Assembly (NCBI RefSeq): GCF_900104475.1
Contig: NZ_FNJR01000012.1
Span: 1 to 64,000, forward strand
DNA length: 64,000 bases
DNA from: Actinopolyspora xinjiangensis
GTDB lineage: Bacteria; Actinomycetota; Actinomycetes; Mycobacteriales; Pseudonocardiaceae
Reading direction: 5' to 3'
The notes below the pieces were generated by a model that ran no database searches, was not told the origin of the DNA, and saw only the letters and a list, made by a program, of their open reading frames with translations. Positions 8,966 through 19,818 of the stretch are shown here, piece after piece. Every line of letters starts with the position of its first letter. Position 1 is the first letter of the stretch. The position numbers and the translations under genes were made by a program.

Positions 8966-9904
8966 ATGCGCGTGGTATTCGCGGGCACTCCCGACACCGC
9001 AGTGCCCGCACTCCGCGGCCTGCTCGACTCGCGGCACGAGGTCGCGGCCGTGGTCACCAGGCCGGACGCCCCCGCCGGGCGGGGGCGCAGAACGGCGCCG
9101 TCGCCGGTGCGCGAATGCGCCGAGCGGCACGGGATCGAGGTGCTGACACCTTCCAGCGCCTCGGACCCGGAGTTCCTGCGGCGGCTCTCCGAACTGGAGC
9201 CCGACTGCTGTCCGGTGGTCGCCTACGGCGCGCTGCTGCGGCAGGAGGCGCTCGACATACCCCGGTACGGCTGGATCAACCTGCACTTCTCGTTGCTGCC
9301 GGCCTGGCGCGGCGCGGCGCCCGTGCCCGCCTCGATTCGCCAGGGCGACGACATCACCGGTGCCAGTACGTTCCGGATCGTGCCCGAACTCGACGCCGGA
9401 CCGGTGTTCGGCGTGGTCACCGAGGGGATCCGCGCGGATGACACGGCCGGTTCGTTGTTGGACCGGTTGGCCGTGTCCGGTGCCGACCTGCTGGTCGCGA
9501 CCCTCGACGCTGTCGAGAGCGGTACCGCACGGGCCGAGCCGCAGTCCGAGGACGGGGTGACCTACGCTCCCAAGATCACCACGGCGGACGCCAAGGTCGA
9601 TTTCGGTACGCCCGCGCGGGCCGTGGATCGGGTAATCCGCTCCGTGACTCCGGATCCGGGGGCCTGGGCGTGGCTGGCCGAGCACCGGATCAAACTGGGA
9701 CCGGTTACCGTGGTCGAGGCCGACTCCCCGGAGCTGCGTGAACTGCGACCGGGCGAGATCCTCGTCCAGCGCAAACGGGTGCTGGTCGGTACCGCCACCG
9801 ATCCCGTCCGTCTCGGCGAGGTGCAGGCCCACGGCAAGAAACGCATGCCCGCCACCGACTGGGCGCGCGGTGTGCACCTCGAACAAGGAACCGTGCTGAA
9901 GTGA
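8966..9904 (+). CDS. fmt: Methionyl-tRNA formyltransferase
   Basis: A 312-residue enzyme that formylates initiator Met-tRNA with 10-formyl-tetrahydrofolate. It starts [16 protein letters not shown] and has the catalytic block [17 protein letters not shown], the usual SLLPxWRGAAPI variant. The C-terminal OB-fold-like domain begins near residue 205. GGAGG lies about 11 nt before the ATG, inside the def 3' end. The stop overlaps the GTG start of rsmB by 4 nt. The def-fmt-rsmB order is standard for actinobacteria. Confidence 0.96.
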   Translation: MRVVFAGTPDTAVPALRGLLDSRHEVAAVVTRPDAPAGRGRRTAPSPVRECAERHGIEVLTPSSASDPEFLRRLSELEPDCCPVVAYGALLRQEALDIPRYGWINLHFSLLPAWRGAAPVPASIRQGDDITGASTFRIVPELDAGPVFGVVTEGIRADDTAGSLLDRLAVSGADLLVATLDAVESGTARAEPQSEDGVTYAPKITTADAKVDFGTPARAVDRVIRSVTPDPGAWAWLAEHRIKLGPVTVVEADSPELRELRPGEILVQRKRVLVGTATDPVRLGEVQAHGKKRMPATDWARGVHLEQGTVLK

Positions 9905-11322
9905 ACCGCAAGCGTCCTCGCGCCAATTCCCGTCCGAAGAACTCCCGGCCGCCCAACCGGCGTGCCGAGCGGGCGAAACCACCGACCGACGACCCCGCCC
10001 GCACGGTGGCGCTGGAGACGCTGCGTGCCGTGCGGGAACGCGACGCCTACGCCAACCTCGTGCTGCCCGGACTGCTGCGGCAGTACCGGGTCAGTGGCCG
10101 CGACGCCGCGCTGGCCACCGAACTCGCCTACGGCGCCTCGCGGGCGCGGGGGCTGCTGGACGCGGTCATAGCCGAGTGCAGCGACCGGGCGCTCGACGAG
10201 GTGGACCCGTTGCTGCTGGACGCCCTCCGGCTCGGTGCCTACCAGATACTGCGCACCCGGATTCCCGGTCACGCCGCCGTCGCGGCGACGGTCGATCTGG
10301 TGCGCGGCAACCGCGGTTCCCGCCTGGCCGGATTCGCCAACGCGGTGCTGCGGCGGGTTGGTGAGCGCGAGGAGTACGAGTGGGTCGAACTGCTGGCTCC
10401 CGACGCGGAGTCCGACCCGGTCGGCAACACGGCGTTCCGGCACGCCCACCCCCGGTGGATCGCCCAGGCCTTCGCCGAGGCGCTGGAGGACACCGGCGCG
10501 GAGCTCGACGCGGCGCTGGCCGCCGACGACGCCCGGCCCGCTGTGCACCTCACGGCCCGTCCCGGTGAGATCAGCGCGGACGAGCTGGCCGCTGTCACCG
10601 GCGGTGATCCCGCGCCGTACTCGCCCTACGGTGTTCACCTGGAGGCCGGAGCCGGCGACCCCGGCGAGCTGGAGCCGGTTCAGGAAGGCTTCGCCGCCGT
10701 GCAGGACGAGGGCAGCCAGCTCACCGCGCTGGCGCTGACCGGCGTGGAGCTGGACGGTTCCGACACCCGGTGGCTGGACCTGTGCGCCGGCCCCGGCGGC
10801 AAGGCGAACCTGCTCGGCGCTCTGGTCACCTTGGACGGCGGGACACTCGACGCCGTGGAGCAGACCCGGCACCGCGCCGAACTCGTCGAATCGGCCACCC
10901 GTGGACTGTCGGTGAACGTGCGCGTCGCCGACGGACGTGACTCGGGGCTCTCGGGCGGCTACGACCGGGTGCTGGTGGACGCGCCCTGCACCGGCCTGGG
11001 AGCGCTGCGGCGCAGGCCCGAGGCGCGCTGGCGCAGGCAGCCCGAGGACCTGGACGAGCTCGTGCGGTTGCAGCGCGAGCTGCTGCTGTCCGCGGTGCGG
11101 CTGACCCGCCCCGGCGGGGTGGTGGCCTACGTGGTCTGCTCGCCGCACCCCGCCGAGACGACCGGTGTCGTCTCCGAGGTGGTCGCCGAATCGGGTGCGC
11201 GGGAGCTGGACGCCAGATCGTGTTTTCCCGACGTTCCGTCGCTGGGTGAGGGACCGTCAGTGCAGTTGTGGCCGCACCGGCACGGCACGGACGCGATGTT
11301 CTGCGCGCTGCTGCGGGTCTGA
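9901..11322 (+). CDS. rsmB: 16S rRNA cytosine-967 C5-methyltransferase
   Basis: A 473-residue RsmB/Sun protein. A basic tail (1-35) leads into a NusB-like RNA-binding domain (about 36-170), then a Rossmann methyltransferase with the SAM motif [13 protein letters not shown] and two catalytic cysteines in [18 protein letters not shown] and [10 protein letters not shown]. It makes m5C in small-subunit rRNA. The GTG start overlaps the fmt TGA (GTGA), which implies coupled translation. Confidence 0.95.
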   Translation: MNRKRPRANSRPKNSRPPNRRAERAKPPTDDPARTVALETLRAVRERDAYANLVLPGLLRQYRVSGRDAALATELAYGASRARGLLDAVIAECSDRALDEVDPLLLDALRLGAYQILRTRIPGHAAVAATVDLVRGNRGSRLAGFANAVLRRVGEREEYEWVELLAPDAESDPVGNTAFRHAHPRWIAQAFAEALEDTGAELDAALAADDARPAVHLTARPGEISADELAAVTGGDPAPYSPYGVHLEAGAGDPGELEPVQEGFAAVQDEGSQLTALALTGVELDGSDTRWLDLCAGPGGKANLLGALVTLDGGTLDAVEQTRHRAELVESATRGLSVNVRVADGRDSGLSGGYDRVLVDAPCTGLGALRRRPEARWRRQPEDLDELVRLQRELLLSAVRLTRPGGVVAYVVCSPHPAETTGVVSEVVAESGARELDARSCFPDVPSLGEGPSVQLWPHRHGTDAMFCALLRV

Positions 11323-11365
11323 CGACGTCTCGCGCCCCCGCGAACGACCGTTACGGAAGGTGGTT

Positions 11366-11782
11366 ATGTCCTCAAGCCCCGTCGAGGTCACCCGGACAGG
11401 TGCCTCCACGTTCACCGCGAGCAACGATCGCGGCGGTTCCGTCGAGATCGCGGCCACCGGGATGCCGGACGCGTTCACGCCGGGCGAGCTGTTGCTGGCC
11501 GCCATCGCCGGATGCGCCCAGCTGACCGGGCAGAACCTGCTGGTCAGGCGGGTCGGTGAGGAGGAGCCGATCACCGCTCGGGCCGAGCGCACCGTGAACG
11601 AGCAGGATCCGGACACCTTCGAGTCGGTGCGGGTCTCCTTCGACGTGGACCTCTCCGCGATCGACGACGAGACCGAGCGGACGAAACTCGTCGAGGCCGT
11701 TCAGCGCGCCATCGGACGCCACTGCACGGTCAGCCGCAGCGTCGAACGCGGCACTCCGATAACGTTCTCGCTGCCGAGCTGA
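11366..11782 (+). CDS. OsmC/Ohr-family protein
   Basis: A 138-residue OsmC-like protein. The family helix with a reactive cysteine is seen in TPGELLLAAIAGCAQLTGQNLL, here about residues 34-55, and a second conserved cysteine lies in IGRHCTVSRS near the C-terminus. OsmC proteins reduce organic hydroperoxides with a two-cysteine site. ATG 11366 has GGAAGG 5 nt upstream. It follows rsmB by 43 nt and may be cotranscribed. Confidence 0.88.
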   Translation: MSSSPVEVTRTGASTFTASNDRGGSVEIAATGMPDAFTPGELLLAAIAGCAQLTGQNLLVRRVGEEEPITARAERTVNEQDPDTFESVRVSFDVDLSAIDDETERTKLVEAVQRAIGRHCTVSRSVERGTPITFSLPS

Positions 11783-11908
11783 TCCGCCCTGGCGTCGGGC
11801 CCCGGCCGGTTCGGACGCCGATGCCGCGGAGCGCTCGGATGTGGCAGGAGACCGGCGTGGCCTGGTGCGGACGACGTCCGTGCCCGGGCGCGGAGCGAAG
11901 AGCGGACG

Positions 11909-12370
11909 ATGGAGCCAGCGACGAGGTTGGACGAGTACCGGAACTGGCTGGCCGCCGCCGTCGAGCAGGCCAGGATCGGCGGGGCCGCCGGGGGAGTGCC
12001 GATCGGAGCGGTGCTGGTCGGTGAGCACGGTGACGTTCTTGGACGCGGGCACAACAGACGTGTCCAGGACGGCGACCCCACCGCCCACGCCGAGACCACC
12101 GCGTTCCGGGCGGCAGGCAGGCACCGCGGCTACGGTGCCACGACGATGGTGACCACGCTGTCGCCGTGCTGGTTCTGCAGCGGTCTGGTGCGGCAGTTCG
12201 GCATCGGGCGCGTCGTGATCGGTGAGGCGCGCAACTTCTACGGCGGTCACGAGTGGCTGGCCGCCTGCGGGGTCGAGGTGATCCTGCTCGACGACCCCGA
12301 GTGCGTGCGACTCATGGCCGACTTCGTCGAACGCTTCCCTGAGTTGTGGTACGAGGACGTGGGCGACTGA
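11909..12370 (+). CDS. Cytidine/deoxycytidylate deaminase-fold enzyme, resembling yeast-type cytosine deaminase
   Basis: A 153-residue zinc deaminase with HAETTA (His ligand and catalytic Glu) and LSPCWFCSG (two Cys ligands). Its tail, VVIGEARNFYGG ... LLDDPECVRLMADF ... WYEDVGD, matches my recollection of the fungal cytosine deaminase C-terminus much better than it does cytidine deaminase or TadA. It probably deaminates cytosine or a related base for pyrimidine salvage. The ribosome site before ATG 11909 is weak (GGAGCGAAGAG), and the frame is open upstream, so the start is moderately certain. Confidence 0.8.
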   Translation: MEPATRLDEYRNWLAAAVEQARIGGAAGGVPIGAVLVGEHGDVLGRGHNRRVQDGDPTAHAETTAFRAAGRHRGYGATTMVTTLSPCWFCSGLVRQFGIGRVVIGEARNFYGGHEWLAACGVEVILLDDPECVRLMADFVERFPELWYEDVGD

Positions 12371-12519
12371 ACCCCGGCCGCTTCCGATACGGGCGCCGCG
12401 ATTTCGCCGGAGATCTGCGGGAGCCGGAAACCCACCCGGCGGAACCGTTCCTCGACTCCCTGCCTTAGATTGTTGGCCGTTTGAACGGCGCTTTCCGGGG
12501 CATGTGGGAGGAAAACGGG

Positions 12520-13929
12520 GTGCGGCAGCGGGCCGAGGAGTCAGAGGGCGGATTACGCAGGGACCTCAGCAGCAGACAGGTCGGGATGATCGCCGTGGGA
12601 GGCGCTATCGGCACCGGTCTGTTCCTGGGCTCGGGGCTGGCGATATCCATCGCGGGACCCGCGGTGCTGATCGCCTACGTGGTGGCGGCGCTGGCCGCGC
12701 TGGCCTTGGCGTACGCCCTGGCCGAGATGATGGTGGTGCATCCCGAAGCGGGCGGCTTCGGGGCCATCGCGCACCGCTATCTCGGTGGGATGGCCGGTTT
12801 CGTGCAGCGGTGGATCTACTGGGCCGCGCAGGTGGTCAACATCGGCAGCGAGGTCGTCGCCGCCGGTATCTACTTCCGCTTCTGGTACCCGGAGGTCCCG
12901 CTGTGGCTGCCCGTGGTGGCGTTCTCCGCGATCATGCTCGTGGTCAACGCGGCCGCCGTGCGCTACTTCGGCGAGTTCGAGTACTGGTTCGCCATGATCA
13001 AGGTGGTCACGATCGTGGTGTTCATCCTGCTCGGTGCCGTCTACATCGTCTTCGGGCTCCCGGGCGCGCCCGCCACGGGGATGGGGGCGATCACGGCCCA
13101 CGGCGGATTCCTGCCCAACGGCATCGGAGCGGTGTGGCTGGCGTTGACCGTGGTCACCTTCTCCTACCTCGGCACCGAGGCGGTGTCGGTGACCGCCTCG
13201 GAGTCGCGCGATCCGACCCGGGACGTTCCCCGGGCCGCCCGGGGCATGGTGCTGCGGCTCGCGCTGTTCTACGTGCTGGGCATGTTGGTGATCGTCTCCA
13301 TCCTGCCCTGGAACAGCGCCTCCGGCGGCGACGAGCTGACGCGGAGCCCGTTCGTGCGGCTGTTCGAGATCGCCGGTGTTCCCGCCGCGGCGGGCGTGAT
13401 GAACTTCGTCGTGCTGACGGCGGCGTTGTCCGCGATGAACACGAATCTCTACGTCACCGCCCGTATGACCTACTCGCTGGCCCGCGACGGTTACGCGCCC
13501 CGCTGGTTCGCCGGCCTCAGCGGGCAGGGCACGCCCCGCCGGGCACTGCTGCTCTCCGCCGTCGGGCTGGCGCTGGCGGCGGCCGTCTCCGCGCTGGCTC
13601 CCGGCTCGGCGTTCCCGGTGCTGCTCGGTATGGCACTGTTCGGTGCGCTGCTGACCTGGCTGATCATCTTCGCCAGCCAGCTGGCCTTCCGGTACAAGCG
13701 TGCCGCGGCCGGGCTGCCGAGCTCCCCGGTGCGGCTGCCGGGAGCCCCGGTCACCACCGTGCTCGCCATGCTCTTCGTGCTGGCGGTGCTGCTGACGACA
13801 CCGTTCACCGCCCAGTTCGGCATGGCGTGGAAGGCGGGGTTGCCCTTCGTGGCGGTGCTGCTGCTCGCGTACTGGTTGGTTCGTCGCCGGTCGGACCACC
13901 GCGCTCCCGAACGAGAGGTAGAGCTCTGA
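12520..13929 (+). CDS. Amino-acid permease, APC superfamily
   Basis: About 469 residues with roughly 12 transmembrane helices. The first helix carries the APC substrate-binding signature GGAIGTGLFLGSG, preceded by LSSRQVGMIAV, and the conserved acidic ESRDPTRDVPRA loop lies between helices 6 and 7. It imports amino acids with protons or another solute. GTG 12520 is preferred because GGGAGG lies 8 nt upstream and the protein then begins with a short charged tail; upstream in-frame ATG 12502 and TTG 12481 lack such a site. It is convergent with the downstream oxidoreductase gene. Confidence 0.9.
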   Translation: MRQRAEESEGGLRRDLSSRQVGMIAVGGAIGTGLFLGSGLAISIAGPAVLIAYVVAALAALALAYALAEMMVVHPEAGGFGAIAHRYLGGMAGFVQRWIYWAAQVVNIGSEVVAAGIYFRFWYPEVPLWLPVVAFSAIMLVVNAAAVRYFGEFEYWFAMIKVVTIVVFILLGAVYIVFGLPGAPATGMGAITAHGGFLPNGIGAVWLALTVVTFSYLGTEAVSVTASESRDPTRDVPRAARGMVLRLALFYVLGMLVIVSILPWNSASGGDELTRSPFVRLFEIAGVPAAAGVMNFVVLTAALSAMNTNLYVTARMTYSLARDGYAPRWFAGLSGQGTPRRALLLSAVGLALAAAVSALAPGSAFPVLLGMALFGALLTWLIIFASQLAFRYKRAAAGLPSSPVRLPGAPVTTVLAMLFVLAVLLTTPFTAQFGMAWKAGLPFVAVLLLAYWLVRRRSDHRAPEREVEL

Positions 13930-13942
13930 GGGCAGCGGGTAC

Positions 13943-14431
13943 TCAGGCGGAGCCGACGTGGTCGCGCGGGGTGAACGAGACGGCGGGCAGCCGCCGCGCC
14001 AGTTCCGCCCTGCCCTCGGGGCTCAACAGCGGCCGGCCGGTCACCCTGGCCAGCGCCCGCGCCACGTGGGGGTGCTTGCGCACGTAGCCCGCCAGCAGGT
14101 CGGCCGTCTCGGACTCGTCGAGCACCCGCTGGCGGGGGTACCGGTAGTGCTGCCCGCCGACCCGGATCTCCACGGCGGGGGAGCTGGTGATGTTGCGGTA
14201 CCACTGGGAGCTGGTCCCCCAACCGGATACCACCACGACCTCCCCGGTGTCGGGCCGGTAACGCACCACCTCCAGAACCGTCTCCCGCAACCGGCCGCTG
14301 TGGCGGCCGCGGTGGACGAGGTAGAGGAATCGGTGGCCGAGCAGCCAGCCGAGGTCCCTGCGGTAGAGCCTGACGGGGGCGCGAAGAGCCCGGCGCAGCA
14401 GCCCGCGCGGTCCGTGCCGTGTGATGGACAC
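13943..14431 (-). CDS. F420-type (Ddn-like) nitroreductase-family protein
   Basis: A 162-residue protein of the deazaflavin-dependent nitroreductase family, which in actinobacteria uses F420H2 to reduce quinones and nitro compounds. Typical blocks are [37 protein letters not shown] and [10 protein letters not shown]. The GTG at 14431 has GGAGG 6 nt upstream. The first 25 residues are basic and amphipathic, which fits membrane association. The natural substrate is unknown. Confidence 0.85.
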   Translation of the reverse strand: MSITRHGPRGLLRRALRAPVRLYRRDLGWLLGHRFLYLVHRGRHSGRLRETVLEVVRYRPDTGEVVVVSGWGTSSQWYRNITSSPAVEIRVGGQHYRYPRQRVLDESETADLLAGYVRKHPHVARALARVTGRPLLSPEGRAELARRLPAVSFTPRDHVGSA

Positions 14432-14600
14432 TTCCAGCCTCCAGTCCGTGTTCGGGGCCGCCCTCGGCTGTTGCCCGCTCCACCGTGGCGGTGACGGGCC
14501 CGCGGCGTCACCGGCGCGTTCCGCGGCGGCCCATCACCCAGCTCCAACGGTTGTCCGGGGAGTGACGTGCCGTCGCGCCGCCGAGAGCTATCATCCGATT

Positions 14601-15289
14601 GTGTCGAACCAGCCCATGATCGCTCCCTCAATCCTGTCCGCGGACTTCGCAAGGCTCTCCGACGAGATGGCGGCGGTCGGTGGCCCCGGTCGAGGGGCCG
14701 ACTGGCTGCACGTCGACGTCATGGACGCGCACTTCGTTCCCAATCTCACCCTGGGACTTCCGGTCGTCGAGTCCCTGCTGCGCAGCACCGAGACCCCGCT
14801 CGACTGTCACCTCATGATCGACTCCCCGGACCGGTGGGCGCCGGGCTACGCCGAGGCCGGCGCGCACAACGTCACCGTGCACGCCGAGGCCGCCGAGGAT
14901 CCGGTCGCGCTGGCCAAGAACCTGCGCGCCGCCGGGGCCAACGCCGGGCTGTCCGTCAAACCCGACACTCCGCTGGAGAACTACACGGACGTCCTCAAAC
15001 ACTACGACACCCTGCTGGTGATGTCCGTGGAACCGGGGTTCGGCGGCCAGAAGTTCATCGCCCGGGTGCTGGACAAGGTGCGTGCGGCCCGGCGCATGGT
15101 CGACACCGGGCACCTCAACCTGCTCGTCGAGATCGACGGCGGTATCAACGGCGACACGATCGAGCAGGCGGCGGAGGCGGGCGTGGACTGCTTCGTGGCC
15201 GGTTCGGCCGTCTACGGCGCCGAGGACCCGGCCCGCGCGGTCGAGGCCCTGCGCTCTCGTGCCCTGGACGCCTCCGCGCACCGCTCGGC

Positions 15290-15293
<4 letters not shown>
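14601..15293 (+). CDS. rpe: Ribulose-phosphate 3-epimerase
   Basis: A 230-residue TIM barrel that interconverts ribulose-5-phosphate and xylulose-5-phosphate. The family signatures are [38 protein letters not shown] and [10 protein letters not shown], with the two metal-binding Asp/His sets in place. GTG 14601 gives a five-residue lead before [11 protein letters not shown] 14616 is an alternative. The stop overlaps ribD (ATGA). Ribulose-5-phosphate is the substrate of the RibB half of RibBA, so its place at the head of this operon makes metabolic sense. Confidence 0.95.
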
Positions 15294-16330
<1,037 letters not shown>

Positions 16331-16473
16331 AGTGGGGGCAGCGACCTCGGTTCGCTACGTCGTACGGGTAATGACTTTCCGCACGGAACACGTTGGGTAC
16401 GGTGCCCTTGCGGGAAAATCCCCGAACGTCGTCCCCCAAACGGCTGATTGGAACGCCCAAAGGAGGGTGCCAC

Positions 16474-17124
16474 GTGTTCACCGGGATCGTGGAGGAACTC
16501 GGGGAGGTCGTCGCGGTCGAGCGGTCCTCCGGCGGTGCCCGGTTCTCGCTCGGCGCCTCGGTGGTCACCGGTGACGCCTCCCACGGTGACTCCATCGCGG
16601 TCAACGGAGTCTGCCTGACGGTGGTGGAAGTAACCGAGAACGGGTTCGACGTCGACGTGGTCGACGAGACCCTGCGCCGCTCCACACTGGCCGACCTCGC
16701 CGTGGGGGACCGGGTGAACCTGGAACGCGCCATGGCGCTCGGGGACCGGCTCGGCGGGCACATCGTGCAGGGGCACGTGGACGCCACCGCCACGGTCCTC
16801 GGAGTCGACTCCGACGGCCTCACCGAGTTCTCGCTGCCGCCTCACCTGTCGCACTACCTGGTCGAGAAGGGTTCCGTCACCGTGGACGGAGTCTCGTTGA
16901 CGGTGGTCGCCCCGGCCGAGGACCGGTTCAGCGTGGCCCTGATCCCCACCACCCGTGAGCTGACCACACTGGGGCTGCGCGCACCCGGCGATCGGGTCAA
17001 CATCGAGGTCGACGCGCTCGCCAAGCACGTGGAGCGGTTGATGGCCCCGCAACTCGACCGGCTCGCCCGCACCGGAACACGGCGTGCGGTGGACAATGGT
17101 GAAAGTAGGGAGCAGGCGCGGTGA
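16474..17124 (+). CDS. ribE: Riboflavin synthase, alpha chain
   Basis: A 216-residue protein with two tandem lumazine-binding repeats. The first begins [10 protein letters not shown] and holds VNGVCLTV; the second holds VDGVSLTV. It dismutates two lumazines to riboflavin. GTG 16474 follows AGGAGGGTG, one of the best ribosome sites in the window; an open frame upstream to 16393 lacks family similarity. The stop overlaps the ribBA GTG by 4 nt. Some groups call this gene ribC. Confidence 0.95.
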   Translation: MFTGIVEELGEVVAVERSSGGARFSLGASVVTGDASHGDSIAVNGVCLTVVEVTENGFDVDVVDETLRRSTLADLAVGDRVNLERAMALGDRLGGHIVQGHVDATATVLGVDSDGLTEFSLPPHLSHYLVEKGSVTVDGVSLTVVAPAEDRFSVALIPTTRELTTLGLRAPGDRVNIEVDALAKHVERLMAPQLDRLARTGTRRAVDNGESREQAR

Positions 17125-18437
17125 TCTCGAACGAATCCGTCCCGGACGGCAGCAAGGACTCGGACCAGGTGGGCAGCACGACTTTCGCCGACATCGAGCG
17201 GGCGCTGGCCGAGATCGCCGCGGGCAGACCGGTCATCGTCGTCGACGACGAGGACAGGGAGAACGAGGGAGACCTGATCTTCGCGGCGGAACTGGCCACG
17301 CCCGAACTGCTGGCGTTCATGGTCCGCTACACCTCGGGGTACGTGTGCACCGCGCTGACCGGCGAGGACTGCGACCGGCTCAACCTGCCGCCGATGTACC
17401 ATGCCAACCAGGATCTGCACGGTACCGCTTACACCGTCACCGTGGACGCGGCGTCCGGGGTGGGAACCGGGATCTCGGCCTCCGACCGGGCCCACACCAT
17501 CAACGTGCTGGCCGCCGCCGACACCACCGCCGAGGACCTCAACCGGCCGGGGCACGTTGTGCCGCTGCGGGCCCGCGAAGGTGGGGTGCTGCGCCGCTCC
17601 GGCCACACCGAGGCCTCGGTCGATCTCGCGCGGCTGGCCGGGCTGCGTCCCGCCGGGGTGCTCTGCGAGATCGTCAGCGAGAAGGCCGAGGGTGAGATGG
17701 CCAAACGCGACGAGCTGGAGGTCTTCGCCGCCGACCACGAGCTCTCGCTGATCACCATCGCCGACCTCATCGCCTACCGCAGACGCTTCGAGAAGCAGGT
17801 GCAGCTGGTCGCCGAGGCGCGCATCCCCACCGCGCACGGCACCTTCCGCACGTTCGGCTACGACAGCCTGCTGGACGGCATCGAACACCTCGCGCTGGTC
17901 TACGGCGACATCGGCGACGGGGAGGATCTGCTGGTGCGGGTGCACTCCGAGTGCCTGACCGGTGACGTGCTCGGCTCGTTGCGCTGCGACTGCGGTCCGC
18001 AGCTCGACGCCGCGCTCGAACGGGTGGCCGAAGCGGGCAGGGGCGTGGTGCTCTACATGCGCGGTCACGAGGGGCGGGGCATCGGGCTGATGCACAAGCT
18101 GCAGGCCTACCAGCTGCAGGACGCGGGAGCCGACACGGTCGATGCCAACCTGGCACTGGGTATGGCCGTGGACGGCCGTGACTACGGGCAGGGGGCGCAG
18201 ATCCTGGCCGACCTCGGCGTCCGCTCGATGCGGCTGCTGACCAACAACCCGGACAAACGGGTGGGGCTGGAAAGCTACGGGCTGCGCATCGTCGGTCGCG
18301 AACCGCTCCCGATCCGCCCCAACGCCGAGAACCTGCGCTACCTGCGCACGAAGCGGGATCGGATGGGGCACGAACTGCAGTACCTGGACGACGGCGAGGA
18401 CTCCTCGATCGGCGGTGGCTCGGAGGTGACGGCATGA
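17121..18437 (+). CDS. ribBA: Bifunctional DHBP synthase / GTP cyclohydrolase II
   Basis: A 438-residue fusion for the two entry reactions of riboflavin synthesis. The RibB half shows [17 protein letters not shown] and [16 protein letters not shown]; the RibA half shows the zinc cysteines [20 protein letters not shown] and [10 protein letters not shown]. Both active sites look complete. The N-terminal 20 residues are a variable tail. It overlaps ribE at the front and ribH at the back by 4 nt each, so the three are probably translated as a coupled set. Confidence 0.96.
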   Translation: MISNESVPDGSKDSDQVGSTTFADIERALAEIAAGRPVIVVDDEDRENEGDLIFAAELATPELLAFMVRYTSGYVCTALTGEDCDRLNLPPMYHANQDLHGTAYTVTVDAASGVGTGISASDRAHTINVLAAADTTAEDLNRPGHVVPLRAREGGVLRRSGHTEASVDLARLAGLRPAGVLCEIVSEKAEGEMAKRDELEVFAADHELSLITIADLIAYRRRFEKQVQLVAEARIPTAHGTFRTFGYDSLLDGIEHLALVYGDIGDGEDLLVRVHSECLTGDVLGSLRCDCGPQLDAALERVAEAGRGVVLYMRGHEGRGIGLMHKLQAYQLQDAGADTVDANLALGMAVDGRDYGQGAQILADLGVRSMRLLTNNPDKRVGLESYGLRIVGREPLPIRPNAENLRYLRTKRDRMGHELQYLDDGEDSSIGGGSEVTA

Positions 18438-18934
18438 GCGGGGAAGGAAGGCCGGAGGTCTCGGTGCCTCACGCGCCCGACCTGCGACCGGCGATCGTGG
18501 CCATCCGGTGGCACGCGGACATCGCCGACCAGATGCTGCGGCGTGCCCTTGAGGCCGCCGAGCGAGCCGGTACCCAGCAGCCCAGGGTGGTGCGAGTGCC
18601 GGGCTCCATGGAACTTCCGGTGGTCTGCCAGCGGCTCACCCACGACTGCGACGCCGTGGTGGCGCTCGGGGTGGTGGTCCGTGGCGGCACTCCCCACTTC
18701 GACTACGTGTGCGAGTCGGTGACCTCGGGGCTGACCCGGGTCGCCCTGGACGAGTCCACCGCGGTGGGCAACGGCGTGCTGACCGTGGACAGCCGGGAGC
18801 AGGCCACGCTGCGCGCCGGGTTCGACGACTCGATCGAGGACAAGGGGTTCGAGGCCACGGCGGCCGCGTTGGAGACCGCGCTGGTGCTGCGTGAGCTCCG
18901 TGGTGACTACAGCAACGAGCGGGGGTTCCTGTGA
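18434..18934 (+). CDS. ribH: 6,7-dimethyl-8-ribityllumazine synthase
   Basis: A 166-residue lumazine synthase that joins the products of RibBA and RibD. Recognisable blocks are [37 protein letters not shown] and the C-terminal EQATLRAG followed by DKGFEA. It normally forms a 60-mer or pentamer in the cytoplasm. ATG overlaps the ribBA stop, and its own stop overlaps the next gene (GTGA). Confidence 0.95.
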   Translation: MSGEGRPEVSVPHAPDLRPAIVAIRWHADIADQMLRRALEAAERAGTQQPRVVRVPGSMELPVVCQRLTHDCDAVVALGVVVRGGTPHFDYVCESVTSGLTRVALDESTAVGNGVLTVDSREQATLRAGFDDSIEDKGFEATAAALETALVLRELRGDYSNERGFL

Positions 18935-19392
18935 GCGCCACGGCCGGTGGCGGCAACCTGGTGCAGGTGCGGCCCAAGCGGGTGCGCAACGTGGCCGTAC
19001 CCGCCGCGCTGGTGGTGTTCGTGATCTGCGGCATCGCCGCGTTGATGCTGCGCAGAACCGCCAACGGGCTGCTGCTGACGGTCTCCGACCAGGTAGCCAT
19101 GGTCGGGATCGGGGCAGTGCTGGCCGGGCTCATCCTGCTGTCGACCAGGCCGAGGCTGCGCGCCGACGAGAACGGTGTGGAAGTGCGCAACTCGATTCTG
19201 ACCCGCCGCTACTCGTGGTCCGACGTGCGGGGCGTGAGTTTTCCCGAGGGAGCCACCTGCGCGCGCCTGGAACTGCCGGACGACGAGTACGAGCCCATCA
19301 CGGCCATCCAGTCCTTCGACGGGGAGCGCGCTGTTCGCGCCATGCGAGACCTACGTGCGCTGCGGCGCGAGATCGGCCACATCGATAGTTGA
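18931..19392 (+). CDS. Actinobacterial PH-domain membrane protein
   Basis: A 153-residue protein with two transmembrane helices (about 22-43 and 54-70) followed by a small PH-like domain: [20 protein letters not shown] ... [25 protein letters not shown]. This layout matches the bacterial PH-domain family common after ribH in actinobacteria. The function is unknown. The GTG overlaps the ribH stop by 4 nt, so it is the last gene of the riboflavin operon; its steady linkage hints at a role at the membrane related to flavin or simple cotranscription. Confidence 0.8.
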   Translation: MSATAGGGNLVQVRPKRVRNVAVPAALVVFVICGIAALMLRRTANGLLLTVSDQVAMVGIGAVLAGLILLSTRPRLRADENGVEVRNSILTRRYSWSDVRGVSFPEGATCARLELPDDEYEPITAIQSFDGERAVRAMRDLRALRREIGHIDS

Positions 19393-19424
19393 GGGTTCGT
19401 CGGCCCGCTCGTCACAGTGGGCCG

Positions 19425-19550
19425 GGTGGCGGAACCTCTCGCACGGCTCTCGTGAGGACGGCCGGAGACACTGTGCGGTGACTCCCCGATGTCTGCGGCA
19501 CCCGCGGCGAGAGCCGCACGGGAGAACCCGCGGCGGTGCCGACTGCGAGG
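19425..19550 (+). repeat. Dispersed ~120-bp repeat, copy 2 (diverged centre)
   Basis: Both ends match copy 1 (GGCGGAACCTCTCGC; GAGAGCCGCACGGGAGAACC and GCGGCGGTGCC), but the central GTAG...CTAC hairpin is degraded. It fills part of the 426-bp gene-free gap 19393-19818; I see nothing else clear there apart from a ribosome site at its 3' end. Confidence 0.75.
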
Positions 19551-19818
19551 ATGGTGGAGTTCGGCGTGCGTGCCGATGAGTGGCACGCGGTCGGGCCTCG
19601 GGGAGATCGCATCGCTGCCGGACGAAGCGCTTCCGGGAAATGTCCGGTGTGAAAGCATCGCCAAGGGGACGCCACAGCGCCTGCGCGCCGCACAGCATCT
19701 CTACAACTCGGGTGGGAATTACCTGTGCACCCACCGCGTGTGCCGTCGTTCGCCGATGCGCGAGAATGGCCGCGGTGACATCGGATCGGTCGCCGTCCAG
19801 GCGGTGAGGGGAGAGAAC

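Noticed and set aside
16331-16473. A possible FMN riboswitch before riboflavin synthase
   Set aside because: The conserved core sequences and paired arms of the FMN element were not found in the 143 bases.
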